The notes under the pieces are model-generated. The model was not told where the DNA came from, ran no database searches, and was given only the letters and a program-made list of their open reading frames with translations. From Deroplatys truncata (taxonomy: Eukaryota > Arthropoda > Insecta > Mantodea > Mantidae), in NCBI GenBank assembly GCA_030765065.1, contig CM060990.1:10043501-10107500 (forward strand): 64,000 nt of DNA, read 5' to 3'. Made by a program: the position numbers and the translations under genes. Positions 1 through 12,739 of this stretch are shown here, piece after piece; within the stretch, counting starts at the first letter, position 1, and each line of letters starts with the position of its first letter.

Positions 1-186
1 CCAGTGACGTGGGCAAAACACGCGGTAATCCCAGCATTCAAGAGCTTAAAAACGGCAACAATGTGCCCCAAAATCAGAATTGTGCATAAACACCGTGTGC
101 ATACCACTGTGTGCGTGTCTGTGCATCTGTATGCGCACAAGTGTGTGCATGTGTGCGTGCGCGCGCGCGCTCGAGTACACTCCCAA

Positions 187-288
187 ATGCGACAGATAAA
201 ATATCTAGATATAACATTCGACAACACACTAACCTTCAAAGACCACGTAATAGACTCAGCAGAGAAATGTAAAATGTTTGTTTATTTT
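187..288 (+). pseudogene. Non-LTR retrotransposon reverse transcriptase fragment
   Basis: A short open stretch reads QIKYLDITFDNTLTFKDHV and continues into SAEKCK. This resembles the KYLG-(I/V)-x-(L/F)D-x-x-LTF-x-x-H signature at the C-terminal end of Jockey/I-type LINE reverse transcriptases. The usual Gly of KYLG is Asp here. The upstream part of the same open frame is GT/CA-rich low-complexity DNA (about 100-180) and is not coding. Only a remnant is present: no catalytic palm is visible and the frame ends in the minisatellite at about 300. The family assignment rests on one motif. Confidence 0.55.
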
Positions 289-299
289 TCTAAATTAGC

Positions 300-3285
300 C
301 TGATAGCGTCTGTATAAAAATCAACCTGATAGCAAAAATCTCAAAATCAGCCTGATTGCAGTAGTGTAAAAATCAACCAGATAACAGCAGTATCGAAGTA
401 GGCCTGATTGCAGGAATGTAAAAATCAACCGGATAGCAGCAATATCAAAATCAACCAGATAACAGCACTATCAAAATCAGGCAGATAGCAGCAATATCAA
501 CATAAGGCTGATAGCAGCAGTATCAAAATCAATCAGCGTATTAGCAGCAATATCAAAAACAGCCTGGTGGCAGCAGTATGAATATCAGCCTTATAGCAGT
601 AATGTCAAAATCAGCCCTATAGCAGCAATATCAAAAACAGCCTGGTAGCAACAGTATGAAAATCAGCCTTGTAGCAGTAATGTCAAAATAAGCCTGATAG
701 CAGCAATATCAAAATCAGTCTAATAGCATTAGTATATAAATCAGCCAGAATATCAGTAGTATCAAAATCAACCAGATATCAACAGTATAAAAACAACCTG
801 ATAGCATCGCTATTAAAATCAACCAGATGGCGGAAATATCAAAAATAGCCTGATAGCATAAGTATTAAAATTAGCCTTACAGCAGCCCTATCTAAACCAG
901 CCTGATAGCATGAGTATCAAACCCAACTAGATATCAGAAGTATCGAAATCAGCCTCATAGCAATATCAAAATAAGTCTGATAGTATCAGTATCAAAATCA
1001 AACAGCGGCAGCATCAAAATCAGCCACATAGCATCAGTATCAAAATCAAACAGATAGCATCAGTATCAAAACCAAACAGAAAGCGGCAGTTTCAAATTAG
1101 CCAAATAGCATCAGTATTAAAATCAAACAGAAAGCGGCAGTTTCAAAATCAAACAGAAAGCGGCAGTTTCAAATTAGCCAAATAGCATCAGTATCAAAAT
1201 CAAACAGAAAGCGGCAGTTTCAAATTAGCCAAATGGCATCAGTATCAAAATCAGCCAAATAGCATCAGTATCAAAATCATACAGATAGCGGCAGTATCAA
1301 AATCAGCCAAATAGCATCAGTATCAAAATCAGCCAAATAGTATCAGTATCAAAATCAAACCGATAGCGGCAGTATCAAAATCAGCCAAATAGCATCAGTA
1401 TCAAAATCAGCCAAATAGCATCAGTATCAAAATCAAACCGATAGCGGCAGTATCAAAATCAGCCAAATAGCATCAGTATCAAAATCAGCCAAATAGCATC
1501 AGTATCAAAATCAAACCGATAGCGGCAGTATCAAAATCAGCCAAATAGCATCAGTATCAAAATCAGCCAAATAGCATCAGTATCAAAATCAAACCGATAG
1601 CGGCAGTATCAAAATCCGCCAAATAGCATCAGTATCAAAATCAGCCAAATAGCATCAGTATCAAAATCAAACAGATAGCGGCAGTATCAAAATCAGCCAA
1701 ATAGCATCAGTATCAAAATCATTACAATAGCATCAGTATCAAAATCAGCAAAATAGCTCCAGTATCAAAATCAAACAGATAGCGACAGTATCAAAATCAA
1801 ACAGATAGCGGCAGTATCAAAATCAGCCAAATAGCATCAGTATCAAAATCAAACAAATAGCGGCAGTATCAAAATCAGCCCAATAGCATCAGTATCAAAA
1901 TCAGCCAAATAGCACCAGTATCAAAATCAAACAGATAGCATCAGTATCAAAATCAAACAGATAGCGGCAGTATCAAATTAGCCAAATAGCATGAGTATCA
2001 AAATCAGCCAAATAGCATCAGTATCAAAATCAAACAGATAGCGGCAGTATCAAAATCAGCCAAATAGAATCAGTATCAAAATCAGCCAAATAGCATCACT
2101 ATCAAAATCAAACAGATAGCGGCAGTATCAAAATCAGCCAAATAGCATCAGTATCAAAATCAGCCAAATAGCATCAGTATCAAAATCAAACAGATAGCGG
2201 CAGTATCCAAATCAGCCAAATAGCATCAGTATCAAAATCATCCCAATAGCATCAGTATCAAAATCAGCAAAATAGCTCCAGTATCAAAATCAAACAGATA
2301 GCCGCAGTATCAAAATCAGTCAAATAGCATCAGTATCAAAATCAGCCAAATAGCATCAGTATCAAAATCAAACAGATAGCGGCAGTATCAAAATCAGCCA
2401 AATAGCATCAGTATAAAAATCAGCCAAATAGCATCAGTATCAAAATCAAACAGATAGCGGCAGTATCAAAATCAGCCAAATAGCATTAGTATCGAAATGA
2501 AAAAGATAGCATCAGTATCAAAATCAGCCAAATAGCATCAGTATCAAAATCAAACAGATAGCGTCAGTATCAAAATCGGCCAAATAGCATTAGTATCAAA
2601 ATCAGCCAAATAGCATCAGTATCAAAATCAAACAGATAGCGGCAGTATCAAAATCAGTCAAATAGCATCAGTATCAAAATCAGCCAAATAGCACCCGTAT
2701 CAAAATCAAACAGATAGCTTCAGTATAAAAATCAAACAGATAGCATCAGTATCCAAATCAGCCAAATAGCACCATTATCAAAATCAAACAGATAGCATCA
2801 GTATCAAAATCAAACAGATAGCGGCAGTATCAAAATCAGCCTCATAGCATCAGTATCAAAATAAGTCTGATAGTATCAGTATCAAAATCAAAAAGATAGT
2901 GGCAGTATCAAAATCAGTCAAATAGTATCAGTATCAAAATCAAACAGATAGCGGCAGTATCAAAATCAGCCTCATAGCATCAGTATCAAAATAAGTCTGA
3001 TAGTATCAGTATCAAAATCAAACAGATAGCGGCAGTATAAAAATGAGTCAAATAGCATCAGTATCAAAATCAACCTGATGGAAGCAACACCAAAATTAGC
3101 CTGATAGCATCAGTATCAAAATAATCCGGATAAAATCGGTATCAAAATCAGCCTGATGGCAGCAATATCGATATCAGCGAGATAGAATCAGTATCAAATT
3201 TAACCGGACAGTAGCAGTATCAAAATCAGCCTGATAAAATAAGTATCAAAATCAGCCAGAGTATCCAATTCAGCTTGATAGGCGA
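300..3285. repeat. 26-bp minisatellite with 78-bp higher-order structure
   Basis: Over 100 tandem copies of a 26-bp unit whose core reads agccaaatagcatcagtatc and is followed by aaaatc. The edges (300-1000 and 3050-3285) are diverged, with 'cctgatagcagcagtat' variants; the centre is homogenised. Between about 1290 and 1680 two 'agccaaatagcatcag' units alternate with one 'aaaccgatagcggcag' unit. The variant recurs at 1356, 1434 and 1512, a strict 78-bp period. No open reading frame runs through it. Confidence 0.95.
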
Positions 3286-3628
3286 CTTCAAAGGCAATCA
3301 TCTCACATTGTAAACACACATAAATGGCAATGTATCACACACAGTAATGGAGCAAGGGGTTTGTGTATCATAATAAAATAAACCACAGACATATTCATAC
3401 ATTTTTCCTTAAATACAGTGGGTCACGTCGAATGATAAATGAAATCCGTGAAATGATGCTCAAATGAGCCCTGGGTCCACACAGCTTAGAGGTACTAAAC
3501 ACTCATCTTTTCAGGATAAGGTAAAGCCCCAGGAGAAGTCTTATTTGGGTAACTCACCTTAACCGACTAACTTGGGGACTCTTGAATGTGAGGCAGGCAC
3601 GCTACCTCGACACCATGGAGGTGGGATA
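3286..3628 (-). other. Spacer with possible tRNA-derived SINE on the minus strand
   Basis: Unique-looking sequence between two satellite arrays. Read on the minus strand from about 3625, it begins with a pol III A-box-like stretch (gtcgaggtagcgtgcctgcc), followed by tcacattcaagagtcccc, a poor B-box match, and about 200 bp of body. This is the usual layout of an insect tRNA-derived SINE, but no target duplication or tail was identified. No gene is seen. Confidence 0.35.
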
Positions 3629-5162
3629 CATACATACACTCGCACACATACATACATACATACACTCGCATACATACATACATACACTGCACACATACAT
3701 ACATACATACATACATACACTCGCATACATACATACATACATACATACATACACTGCACACATACATACATACATACATACATACATACATACATACACT
3801 GCACACATACATACATACATACATACATACATACACTGCACACATACATACATACATACACTCGCACACATACATACATACATACACTCGCATACATACA
3901 TACATACATACACTCGCATACATACATACATACATACATACATACATACACTCGCATACATACATACATACATACATACATACACTCGCACACATACATA
4001 CATACATACACTCGCACACATACATACATACATACACTCGCATACATACATACATACATACATACATACATACATACACTCGCATACATACATACATACA
4101 TACATACATACATACACTGCACACATACATACATACATACATACACTCGCACACATACATACATACATACACTCGCACACATACATACATACATACACTC
4201 GCACACATACATACATACATACACTCGCATACATACATACATACATACATACATACATACACTCGCATACATACATACATACATACATACATACATACAC
4301 TGCACACATACATACATACATACATACATACACTCGCACACATACATACATACATACATACATACACTGCACACATACATACATACATACATACACTCGC
4401 ACACATACATACATACATACATACATACACTGCACACATACATACATACATACATACATACACTCGCACACATACATACATACATACATACATACACTGC
4501 ACACATACATACATACATACATACATACACTCGCACACATACATACATACATACATACATACACTGCACACATACATACATACATACATACACTCGCATA
4601 CATACATACATACATACACTGCACACATACATACATACATACACTGCACACATACATACATACATACATACATACACTCGCATACATACATACATACATA
4701 CACTCGCATACATACATACATACATACACTGCACACATACATACATACATACATACATACACTCGCACACATACATACATTCATACATACATACGCTCGC
4801 ACACATACATACATACACTCGCATACATACATCCATACATACACTCGCATACATACACTCGCACACATACATAGATACACTTGCATGCATACATACATTC
4901 ATACATACATACATACATACACTCGCATACATACATACATACATACACTGCACACATACATACATTCATACATACATACGCTCGCACACATACATACATA
5001 CACTCGCATACATACATCCATACATACACTCGCATACATACACTCGCACACATACATAGATACACTGCGCATGCATACATACATTCATACATACATTCAT
5101 AAATACATACATTCATACATACATACATACATACACTCGCACACATGCATACACACATAAAT
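3629..5162. repeat. (CATA)n tetranucleotide array with cactcgcaca / cactgcaca interruptions, left part
   Basis: Long runs of catacatacatac are interrupted every 20-40 bp by cactcgca or cactgcaca. Because the unit is 4 bp and rarely interrupted by stops, all frames appear open for hundreds of codons (YIHTYIHT or YVCMYVCM type); these are not genes. The last 300 bp contain two near copies of a longer unit that includes cattcatacatacatacgctcg. The LTR element inserted at 5163-5166; the array resumes at 23954. Confidence 0.95.
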
Positions 5163-5166
5163 ATAT
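5163..5166. repeat. Left target-site duplication (ATAT)
   Basis: The four bases before the 3' LTR are ATAT, identical to the four after the 5' LTR (23954-23957). Four-base target duplications are typical of Ty3/gypsy and errantivirus integration. The flanking array being TA/CATA-rich makes a chance match fairly likely, but exact LTR ends (TG...CA) on both sides support it. Confidence 0.8.
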
Positions 5167-5980
5167 TGTCGCAACCTTAAGGGTTGTGACTGGGGAACGT
5201 ACCTTAAATGTGAAGGTAGATAGCAAAACAAATAACCAGCAATGTTTCTTGGTGGTCCATTTTATTGTGTTAATTAGAACATAAAGTGATGCTGGGCTTC
5301 AGTCCCCAGATTTCGGTCCAGAGGAGACCTGAATGGAATGTACAAATGTAGTCCTGAAGGGACTAAGCATTCAGACTGAAACTGGCTGAAGGCTCAACAC
5401 ATTACATTACTGTATTCTTGTGTAGTCTAGGTATTTAATAAAATATGGTGAATTTCCCTAATGGGACCTTACCTTACGAGAGTTGTCAGGTACTGCAGTT
5501 GCAGGTCCAGCAGCATGGACAGCTGACAAGTTCAGAATCAGAACGACCCTAAGCAAGGGTCTGCAGCTCCTTATAAAGAAAGTTACTGCCTAGGGGGGTC
5601 CCGACAATTATGCCATGAGCATTACCAAATATGGTGTGCCACCGCCCTAGGTTTGAAATATATCGGCCAATAATGGCTCGATACGTCAATGTTCTAGAAC
5701 ATTCTATGTGACGTATCGTGGCTTAAGGTGCAGTTAAATGTCTGCAAAAAGACACGTACACCTCAGGAAGTGATGCCACAGTAACATCCCTTTGAAATGT
5801 CAAAGGAAGTAGCAGACCACGGTTTCCTTTTATAAGTTAACTTTAACTAGAATTTCAAGTCAAGAAAGTGTATGAAATATAAAAATGACCAAATGTGTTA
5901 AAATGTAAGTGTTTGGCCAATATAGTAAAATATCTAATCTATAACTAATTATCTTTCTGCCTGCAACTGTATACGTGACA
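5167..5980 (-). repeat. 3' LTR
   Basis: An 814-bp repeat ending TGTCGC...GTGACA on the plus strand, so the sense strand starts TGTCAC and ends GCGACA. It matches 23140-23953 except for about 10 substitutions and no indels. Sense-strand landmarks, in order: a TATAAAAGG at about 5832, a heat-shock-element-like motif (5692-5704), CTTTATAA at 5571-5578 as a better-placed TATA candidate, and AATAAA at 5261-5266 as a polyadenylation signal. The stretch just upstream in sense, GACGGGGATG (5981-5990), is the only polypurine-like candidate and is short. Confidence 0.95.
5685..5719. promoter_or_regulatory. Heat-shock-element-like palindrome in U3 (3' LTR copy)
   Basis: TTC at 5692, GAA at 5697 and TTC at 5702 form a perfect three-unit heat-shock element (alternating TTC and GAA on a 5-bp pitch). 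It is flanked by ACGTCA on the left and TGACGT on the right, CRE-type half sites in inverted orientation. The whole is an imperfect palindrome. The 5' LTR copy at 23658-23692 is unchanged. Regulatory activity is inferred from motif match only. Confidence 0.5.
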
Positions 5981-7397
5981 CATCCCCGTCGGCTAAAAAT
6001 ATCGCCGCCCTCGGCGAGAATATAACTACTCCTGCAGCACAAAGGCACCACCAAGATGGGCTGCAGGTGAATCCCGAAGGATTAAAGTAGAAAACAGACA
6101 TATACAAAGTTTTACAAGTGGATCTCCTTACGAGTCCAAAGGAAACAAACATAAAAGCCATGAAGTGGCATTAAAGATAAAATACAGGAAATAATACTAT
6201 GGGATACAGAAATCATCAAACAAAAGTATACAATGAAAGCATTACACAATATATGGATCAAAATATATATAAAGAATAAAAATCATTTGAAAGGTTCTGA
6301 TAACACCTGAAAAAAACCGGGAAAAGGAGAGAGAGAGAGAGAGAGAGAGCTGAAGGAACTGCCCAACAGTACGGACAAGGGTGGAAAGAAAGAAAAAAAA
6401 ATAGAGGGAAAAGGCTATGAGAAAAGAAGGATGCGGCAGCACTAGACAACAAGGATCTAGTAAATGGCAACGGCACACAACAGTCCAGACACACCGAGCG
6501 CACCAGCAGGTTCAGTGCACCCAACACACATATACACTCAAACACATCCCTGATGAATGTAGAAAGCATAAAATTTACTGTTCTTCACAGCATGAAGAGT
6601 GCACTAAAGGCACAACCACTGGGAAATCCGATCGGCAAAGTGGAAGAGAATATTCGGGAGAGATTAAAAGGTCCATCTCAACCCTATCACACAGTGCCGG
6701 CATTGATGAGGTCCAAAACTGAGGAGGGCAAAGATCAAGTCCATCATGTAGAATTGTATAGTGCACTGGCCCTTCAGTTCAACATGTAGAAAGGCAAACT
6801 GCCCCGACGAAGTAGGATTTCCCAGCTACACTGGATGCGAAGGTGCGTGGGCAACGTCCATCATACTTTGGAGGGTGCGATGCGCTCCAGGTATGCCGGC
6901 AGTAAAGGTCCATTCGTGTAACATAGCAAAAAAAACAGAGGAATTATAAACTGGGGAGAAAATGAGAAGGAAGTACACAACGGAAAAGAAAAGGGAAGGT
7001 GCTAGATAGGCACTGTTACTGGAATAAGTTATCAAAGGAGAAGGGCATAGGGACAGTATACAAAGAAAAGGAAAACAAGTAACTGGAAGTAGGTGCTACC
7101 AATAACAAATATGTAATATCTAATACTAATACAGAAACTGGAAAATGAATATATATATATATATATAATGAATTAAAAATAATAAAGGGGAGAAGAGACA
7201 TTTGTGTGGCAAAGTGAACGGGGAGAGAAAGAAAAATAAATGCAAAGTCATATGCGGCACGCAACAGACAACCTCTGCGCATCACCAATGCCTTTCCTCT
7301 TATATAGAAATAAAAACAAACAAACAGAATGTATACTGATTGAGCGAGAGAAACCTAAAGTGTCAATAAAGAGATTACAGAGACACTTGATAAACAG
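5981..7397 (-). other. 3' untranslated region of the LTR element
   Basis: Between the env copy 2 stop and the 3' LTR. No recognisable protein on either strand; the small open frames here show no motif. It holds a GA dinucleotide run at 6326-6349 (a CT tract in sense), followed in sense by TTTTTTTCAG at about 6305-6314, a good splice-acceptor look-alike, and a short (TA)n at 7150-7168. Confidence 0.6.
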
Positions 7398-9321
7398 TTA
7401 CACCTGTGATGCGGCAACAGCAGTGTAAGGCATACCTGCCGGCCGAGGCCGGACATACGTTAGAGGCGTAGGCCTTGGGAACGTATAGGCCGTCTCTCCC
7501 GTTCGAGGAATTTCGTATAAAGGTAAGGCAGGAGCAGGAGTAACAGGGGTGAGTGGTAAAGGAGCTGGTGCAGGAGGAGCGACTTCGTCATAACCATGCC
7601 GAGACCGTGAAGTTAGGGATGACGGAGGGCTACGGGAAGGAAAATCGGCAGACCAAGGCCTAACATTCCGCCAACAAATAGGATACAGTCCGTTGGTTAT
7701 AGCTAACCAAAGTAAATAAGCAATTAATAGTGCATTGATGCCAAATAATATTCCAATTAGAGACATAGTAGTGATTGTCGAATAATCTTTAGAATGCCAA
7801 TTAGAATTGTAACACTCGTCCAAGGACGTATAAGTGGGGTAAGCTGCTGCATGATAAGGCGGCAGTATAGTAGTAGCAATGGACGACCAGGGTGCTGGTA
7901 TTAACCTATGAATTTCGACTGAAGGTTGGACCATGGCAACACATTGTCTAGGTGGTAAGAGCAAGTAATGGGCCGCAGTGGCGTTGCATTGACATGGAAT
8001 GCGGACCCGATACGCGCCAATATCACTATGTAAGTGAATAGCCCGCTGCGAGGCAGGGCAGTGTACCTGAAACTCAGGCACGTGAGTAAGAGCAAGTAAT
8101 GGGCCGCAGTGGCGTTGCATTGACATGGAATGCGGACCCGATACGCGCCAATATCACTATGTAAGTGAATAGCCCGCTGCGAGGCAGGGCGTTGTACCTG
8201 AAACTCAGGCACGTGAGTAAGAGTAAACGTAAATGTATCATAAAGAGAAACCATAGGTTTACGGTTATTAATGCAAGACATTGGGCATACATTAGACAAG
8301 TTAAAAGCTGAGCTTCCATGCAAGATGGCGGCTGTACAAGCCGTGAATAATGCCAAAACTCCATAAGCTGGGGTGACCAGACACATACTAGATCTAGAAG
8401 TATCGCATTGTGGTATTAAAATCCGAAAACCACTATGGGTATTTAGGATTGCAACCGCGCGTCCCTCTAAGTCGATCATGCATGTTTTTTCAAAAAATGC
8501 AAAGGGCGTGGGCGTAAAATAACGTCCCACCGCCTCTTGTACGTCCGCCTGTAGCAAAGGAATGTGTAGGCCCAACATAATGAATGGCGTGGAAAAAAGA
8601 CAATCTACTATTGGCGCAGTATAATATTTACCAATAACATCCTTACCCCAGACTAGCCGAAAACCCGTGTTTTTACGTAACACAGCGTCCAATGTTTCAT
8701 TTAAAAGAGAAGTGGATATCACTGAGGGATGCAAATGACGAGTTACACCTGATCTGTACGGCCCACCTGGTGTAAAAGTTCAAATAAGGGTCCAGCACCC
8801 GAAGGACGTAATGTTAAAGCATCCTGAAGATTAAAGACTCTGTCACAGAAAGATGTATTAAATAATGTGACAAAATGATTGAATCGCCGCACTTTCTGCA
8901 ATATACCGCGTATGGCATTATCAGAAACATACATATTTTCTACATGCTGCTTATCAACAAGCAAAAATTGCGATCCGAAAATGGATCCATCACCTCGTAG
9001 GGGATTTTCATTCGACCGAAAAAGGGAAGCATATTCCTCTTGAACAGTTTTAAACTTGGATAACAGCCAATCGCAGAATGCAGAAGTACCAGCGTTCAAT
9101 TTACAATATGGTGATATGGGCGTGTGTACTTCACATTGTGAAGCAAAGAACAATACTGGGACTGAATTTTCATATAACGTCAAATTTGGGAGTGAATAGA
9201 AATCACCACCAACCGTTACCTCTATAGGTGAAGGTTCATGAAGTCCTCCACATACATTAGGGGTTGTCAGGGTTAAAACAAAGTAGAAGAACATGCTTGC
9301 GGTAGCCAGTTCGGAAGTCAT
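7398..9321 (-). pseudogene. env: Envelope glycoprotein copy 2, broken
   Basis: A membrane glycoprotein homologous to copy 1 upstream. The likely ATG is at 9321 (an upstream in-frame TTG lies at 9333), followed by a hydrophobic leader. The ectodomain has many cysteines and shares landmarks with copy 1 in the same order: a PSVI/LSVI block, STPF, TPFA then a Cys, QCD...CL/Y, CPxxC, and a CxC pair near the C-terminal part (PCQC versus PCSC). A transmembrane segment lies about residues 120-145 of the last open segment (ILFGINALLIAYLLWLAI), with a proline-rich tail. Unlike copy 1 no RxKR cleavage site is visible. An RGD triplet lies at 8989-8997. Breaks: a frameshift near 8740-8760, and a 131-bp tandem duplication at 7956-8217 that shifts the frame. 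Confidence 0.8.
7956..8217. repeat. 131-bp tandem duplication inside env copy 2
   Basis: Two adjacent, almost identical 131-bp units (7956-8086 and 8087-8217), both containing gcaagtaatgggccgcagtg. 131 is not a multiple of three, so the second unit throws the reading frame. The near-identity of the units shows a recent event. One unit alone would leave the flanking frames compatible, so the duplication is a decay mutation, not part of the gene's design. Confidence 0.9.
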
Positions 9322-9952
9322 GTTCACAAACAACTCTTCTCACCGTAACTTATTCACTGTTTTACTTGGTCCTAGGACATTAATAATACAATAAATCTTC
9401 AAAAGAAATGTGGTTTCATGGAGCGACCCGCGCGTCCAATAACCAAAAACAATTAAAACGCGTTAGAATATTCATTGTGCACAACATATATTTTCATAGA
9501 ATCTCAAACTTATCAGAGATCAATCCAGCAGGACCTCGCGGTACTCTGCAGATTGAGACACTCTGGTTCTTAAATGGACCTTCCTTATTACGGAAAAGCT
9601 CACAGGATCTTGCGATATATCTGCGAACACAAATAACTTATCTACGTGGCTTAATAATCATCCGTCACCACCAAGAGGGTCTCACGACGTCCTCTGAGAG
9701 TGTACGGGTCACTTCCTTGTAAACAGAAGCAAAGGAAAGGAAAACATTATTAAAAACCTGACAATTCCTAAGTATTTACAGAAAATATGAAATAATAAAG
9801 TACTTGTTAAATAATGACTTTAACATACTGTAGGTAAAGGCTGGAAAGTTCTAAGAAGAATAACAGGAAGCGGAGTACTCACCACTTCCTATAAAAAGTC
9901 CCAGTAATACGTATTTACAGCGCCACTTACAATCTTACTGAATATGAACATA

Positions 9953-9983
<31 letters not shown>

Positions 9984-10015
9984 AAAGAATAAACCAATTG
10001 ATATTATCAATGTAG
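9322..10015 (-). other. Gap between the two env genes with a CT tract
   Basis: No recognisable gene. A (GA)n run at 9953-9980 reads as (CT)n in the sense strand and is followed after about 20 bases by TTCAG (about 9940). This resembles a polypyrimidine tract plus 3' splice site positioned about 620 nt ahead of the env copy 2 ATG. A 104-codon plus-strand frame at 9408-9722 has no recognisable motif and is probably chance. Confidence 0.5.
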
Positions 10016-12044
10016 TTAGTGTGTTGGATTTGGTCCTGCTTCCGGTATTGGATCCAGTTGTGTGAGTGGCTTCCCCCTGGGTGCCACTGGTGGCGTTGTA
10101 AGCAAGAGTATACTTCCTGTAGGTTGTTCAGGAGTCGTATTAGGTGTTGGTCTACGTACAGCCCAATGTAGGCGAATTACCTGCCAACACAACTTAAAGG
10201 ATCGATAACCCGCTGCACTAATAAATATCAAAAGTAATATACCAAAAAATATTACGAAACCATGATAGAAAACGTTTGAAACTGTTCCGGAAGCAAGTGC
10301 ACCCGGCAGTCTCGCCGTAATTAAAAGCTTCGGGCGCCGAAATAATATGACTGTTATCACAATAGTTAAAAATGTAGTCCATATGAACAACAAATGGGTT
10401 TGAATAGAGGAACGGTGTGCCATCAAACCGGGTTCCACCATAGTATTTGCGTACGGCACATGCGATAAATTAAGGTGTGGTACTTCTATCGACCAATTAG
10501 TATTTAAGCATTGGGAAAGGTTAGTAAAGGTTAAGTGCTCAGAACTGGCCCACGGAGAAATTTTAAGGAAGCCTAATATAGACTAACCCGCCGGGATAAG
10601 GTGAAGGGTTTTGTGGTTTAGGTACTGCAAAATCTAGGCAGGGAAAGCGCTTCGGTATATGTACCACCTGGCCCAATTTAAGCTCACAGGAACAAGGAAG
10701 CGTAAGTTGTAAAGCACCAGGGGAGTTTGGTGGTAAACTGGGGATCAAGCGAGTAAGATTATTGCATATTAATTCAATAGGTTCTAGTGGGTGAGTAATG
10801 ACGTATTCATCCCGCGCAATTTCTGTTATCAACATCTTATTGACAGTATGGCATTGGAAGGGACAAAATTCATTCATTTCCGAAGCTGTCATGCCATGAA
10901 GCAGTTTAGTCGCGCACAATGGTGTAAAAAGCAAATCGTCACTAAAACGTGGAATGTAACATAAACCAGTTTTAAATGGATCACACTGTTGTATCGCCGC
11001 CCCAGTGATAGGGCGTACCTGAGATCCACTAACAGCAACAAAAGCTGTATCGTGTAGTATAGTACATGTCGAAGAGCCCCATGCAAAGGGTGTGCTCAGA
11101 AATTGAAAAAGTTCCCATTGTGAACCTCGTTGTCTTACTGGAATTTTAACAGTGACTAAATTATAGGTTGTGCTAAATGAACATGACGTAATTTCGAGGT
11201 CAAAATAACGATGAATTTCGGTTGTGTCAATAACTAATTCAAAGTTAGTGCTAACCAGACTTTGTTTCAGTTGTAACAAATCATGTTCGAAAACATCATA
11301 GGGGATTACGGAAAGTGGAAATAAGTGATTACGGCATAAGAGCATTGCATCCATCTGCTTTAAAAACAGTACAGTATGTACGGATCTCTGAGTATTCTGC
11401 AAAATTTCCCACAAGGAAAAAAATTGATGATCGGTCATTTGATCTAATTCGTTGCGTATACTGCTATAAGTGTGATTGGCGGCTCTCATTACGATCTTTA
11501 GTCAATTTTTCGCTATAGTCATTCAACTTGTCTCTTGCAGCCGAAAACCAAGCATGGTCCTCGGTAATAATACGTTCCATGGATGCATAATGATCTAGTA
11601 ATTGTCGGTCTGTGGCCGCTAAAGCGTTGCGACGTCACAACAGAAATGAAGTATTTCTCCGAAAAAAGCAATTCCACGTTTAGTTCGATGATCCTCCATG
11701 TTAGTGAAATTAAAAACAGCATCTGATAACTTACGCAGTTCTCGGTCAAGAGTTTGTCCAATAAAATTAATATCGTCTTCCAATTGAATTAATATTTGTT
11801 GGGGTGAACGTCTGCCTGCTGGCCTTGGAGCAGTCAGCTGTTGTCGCTCCACCCTCTCTCGTAGGACCTTAAATGTCAACGGAACAGAAGCCTGATAGGC
11901 TATAGTTTTGGGCAGGCGTCTCATAGCCGCCCCTGTTGCTATGCGTATAGGCCTGTCGCTTATCTCCTCCGTGGTGATAGCTGGCAGAAGGGCCATTAGC
12001 AAAAGGAGATGCACGTGGAGATAGGACATCTGGAAAAAGTGCAT
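10016..12044 (-). pseudogene. env: Envelope (F-like) glycoprotein copy 1, broken
   Basis: Starts at ATG 12044 with a hydrophobic signal peptide (about residues 9-24). A furin-type RTKR at residues 120-123 (11676-11687) is followed by GIAFFG, the layout of the cleaved fusion peptide in errantivirus envelopes and baculovirus F proteins. After it come a helical, heptad-like stretch, a cysteine-rich ectodomain and, in the last segment (10459-10016), two hydrophobic segments (about residues 24-41 and 65-85), then a proline-rich tail. The role known for this family is membrane fusion for infectious or cell-to-cell spread. Breaks: stops and frame changes between about 11640 and 11490, and a frameshift near 10570-10590. 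The gene as it stands cannot give one product. Confidence 0.85.
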
Positions 12045-12739
12045 AAGAAACGGTAAAGGGCCGGTAATACCAATAGAAAAACAGAAGGTATTACAGAATG
12101 AATAACTTAATTCTTATATGACAGAGTAAACTTATTAAATAATTTATTTAGTAATTATATATATTTGTTTCATGTACACCACAATGGGTGGCATGACATA
12201 TGGTACAGCATAAGATATCATTTAGGAATATTTAAACGTATAGAAATGGAGCTGTATTGGATTATATACCATAGTGGGTCAAAAATGAGTGTTTGAGGAT
12301 AATAGCTGAGCGCTGCGTTATCTACAACATTCAGAAACAAGTAAAGAACTAACAGTAAAGTAAATAAATACTATTTCAGTTCTTATTAGAAAATGCAGTA
12401 TGTAATATGCTACTAAACGAAGGCAGTGCAGATTTGCGTCTTCGTTTATCACTCTAAGTAACAGAAAGTGGTTACCGGGAAGAAAACCCAGACACCAAGT
12501 GTATCCTGAACTTTTCCTAGTGTTATTACTAAGCTAGACGATATAATGTGCATTCCCGGGACGGTCCAGATGCTCCTCGGGGGCCTATATACCCTTAAAC
12601 TGCTGCAAGATATTAGGAGCACCTTGCATACGGACGCAAAACTATTTTGAATAGTGAATGGGTAAGTAGGCAGTTTAGCCAATATACATACGCCTGCAAA
12701 GGAAGGCCAGACGATTGGCAAATAATATCATAGTTCTAG

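Noticed and set aside
300..3285. CRISPR-like array of short repeats
   Set aside because: Units are contiguous 26-bp tandem copies without unique spacers, in a eukaryotic context.
3559..5160. Open frames of up to about 495 codons on both strands made of YIHT or YVCM repeats
   Set aside because: They follow from a 4-bp repeat without stop codons; several frames are open at once and the array is a microsatellite.
6417..6789. Plus-strand frames of 78-101 codons in the 3' region of the LTR element
   Set aside because: Antisense to the element, no motif, overlapping frames equally open.
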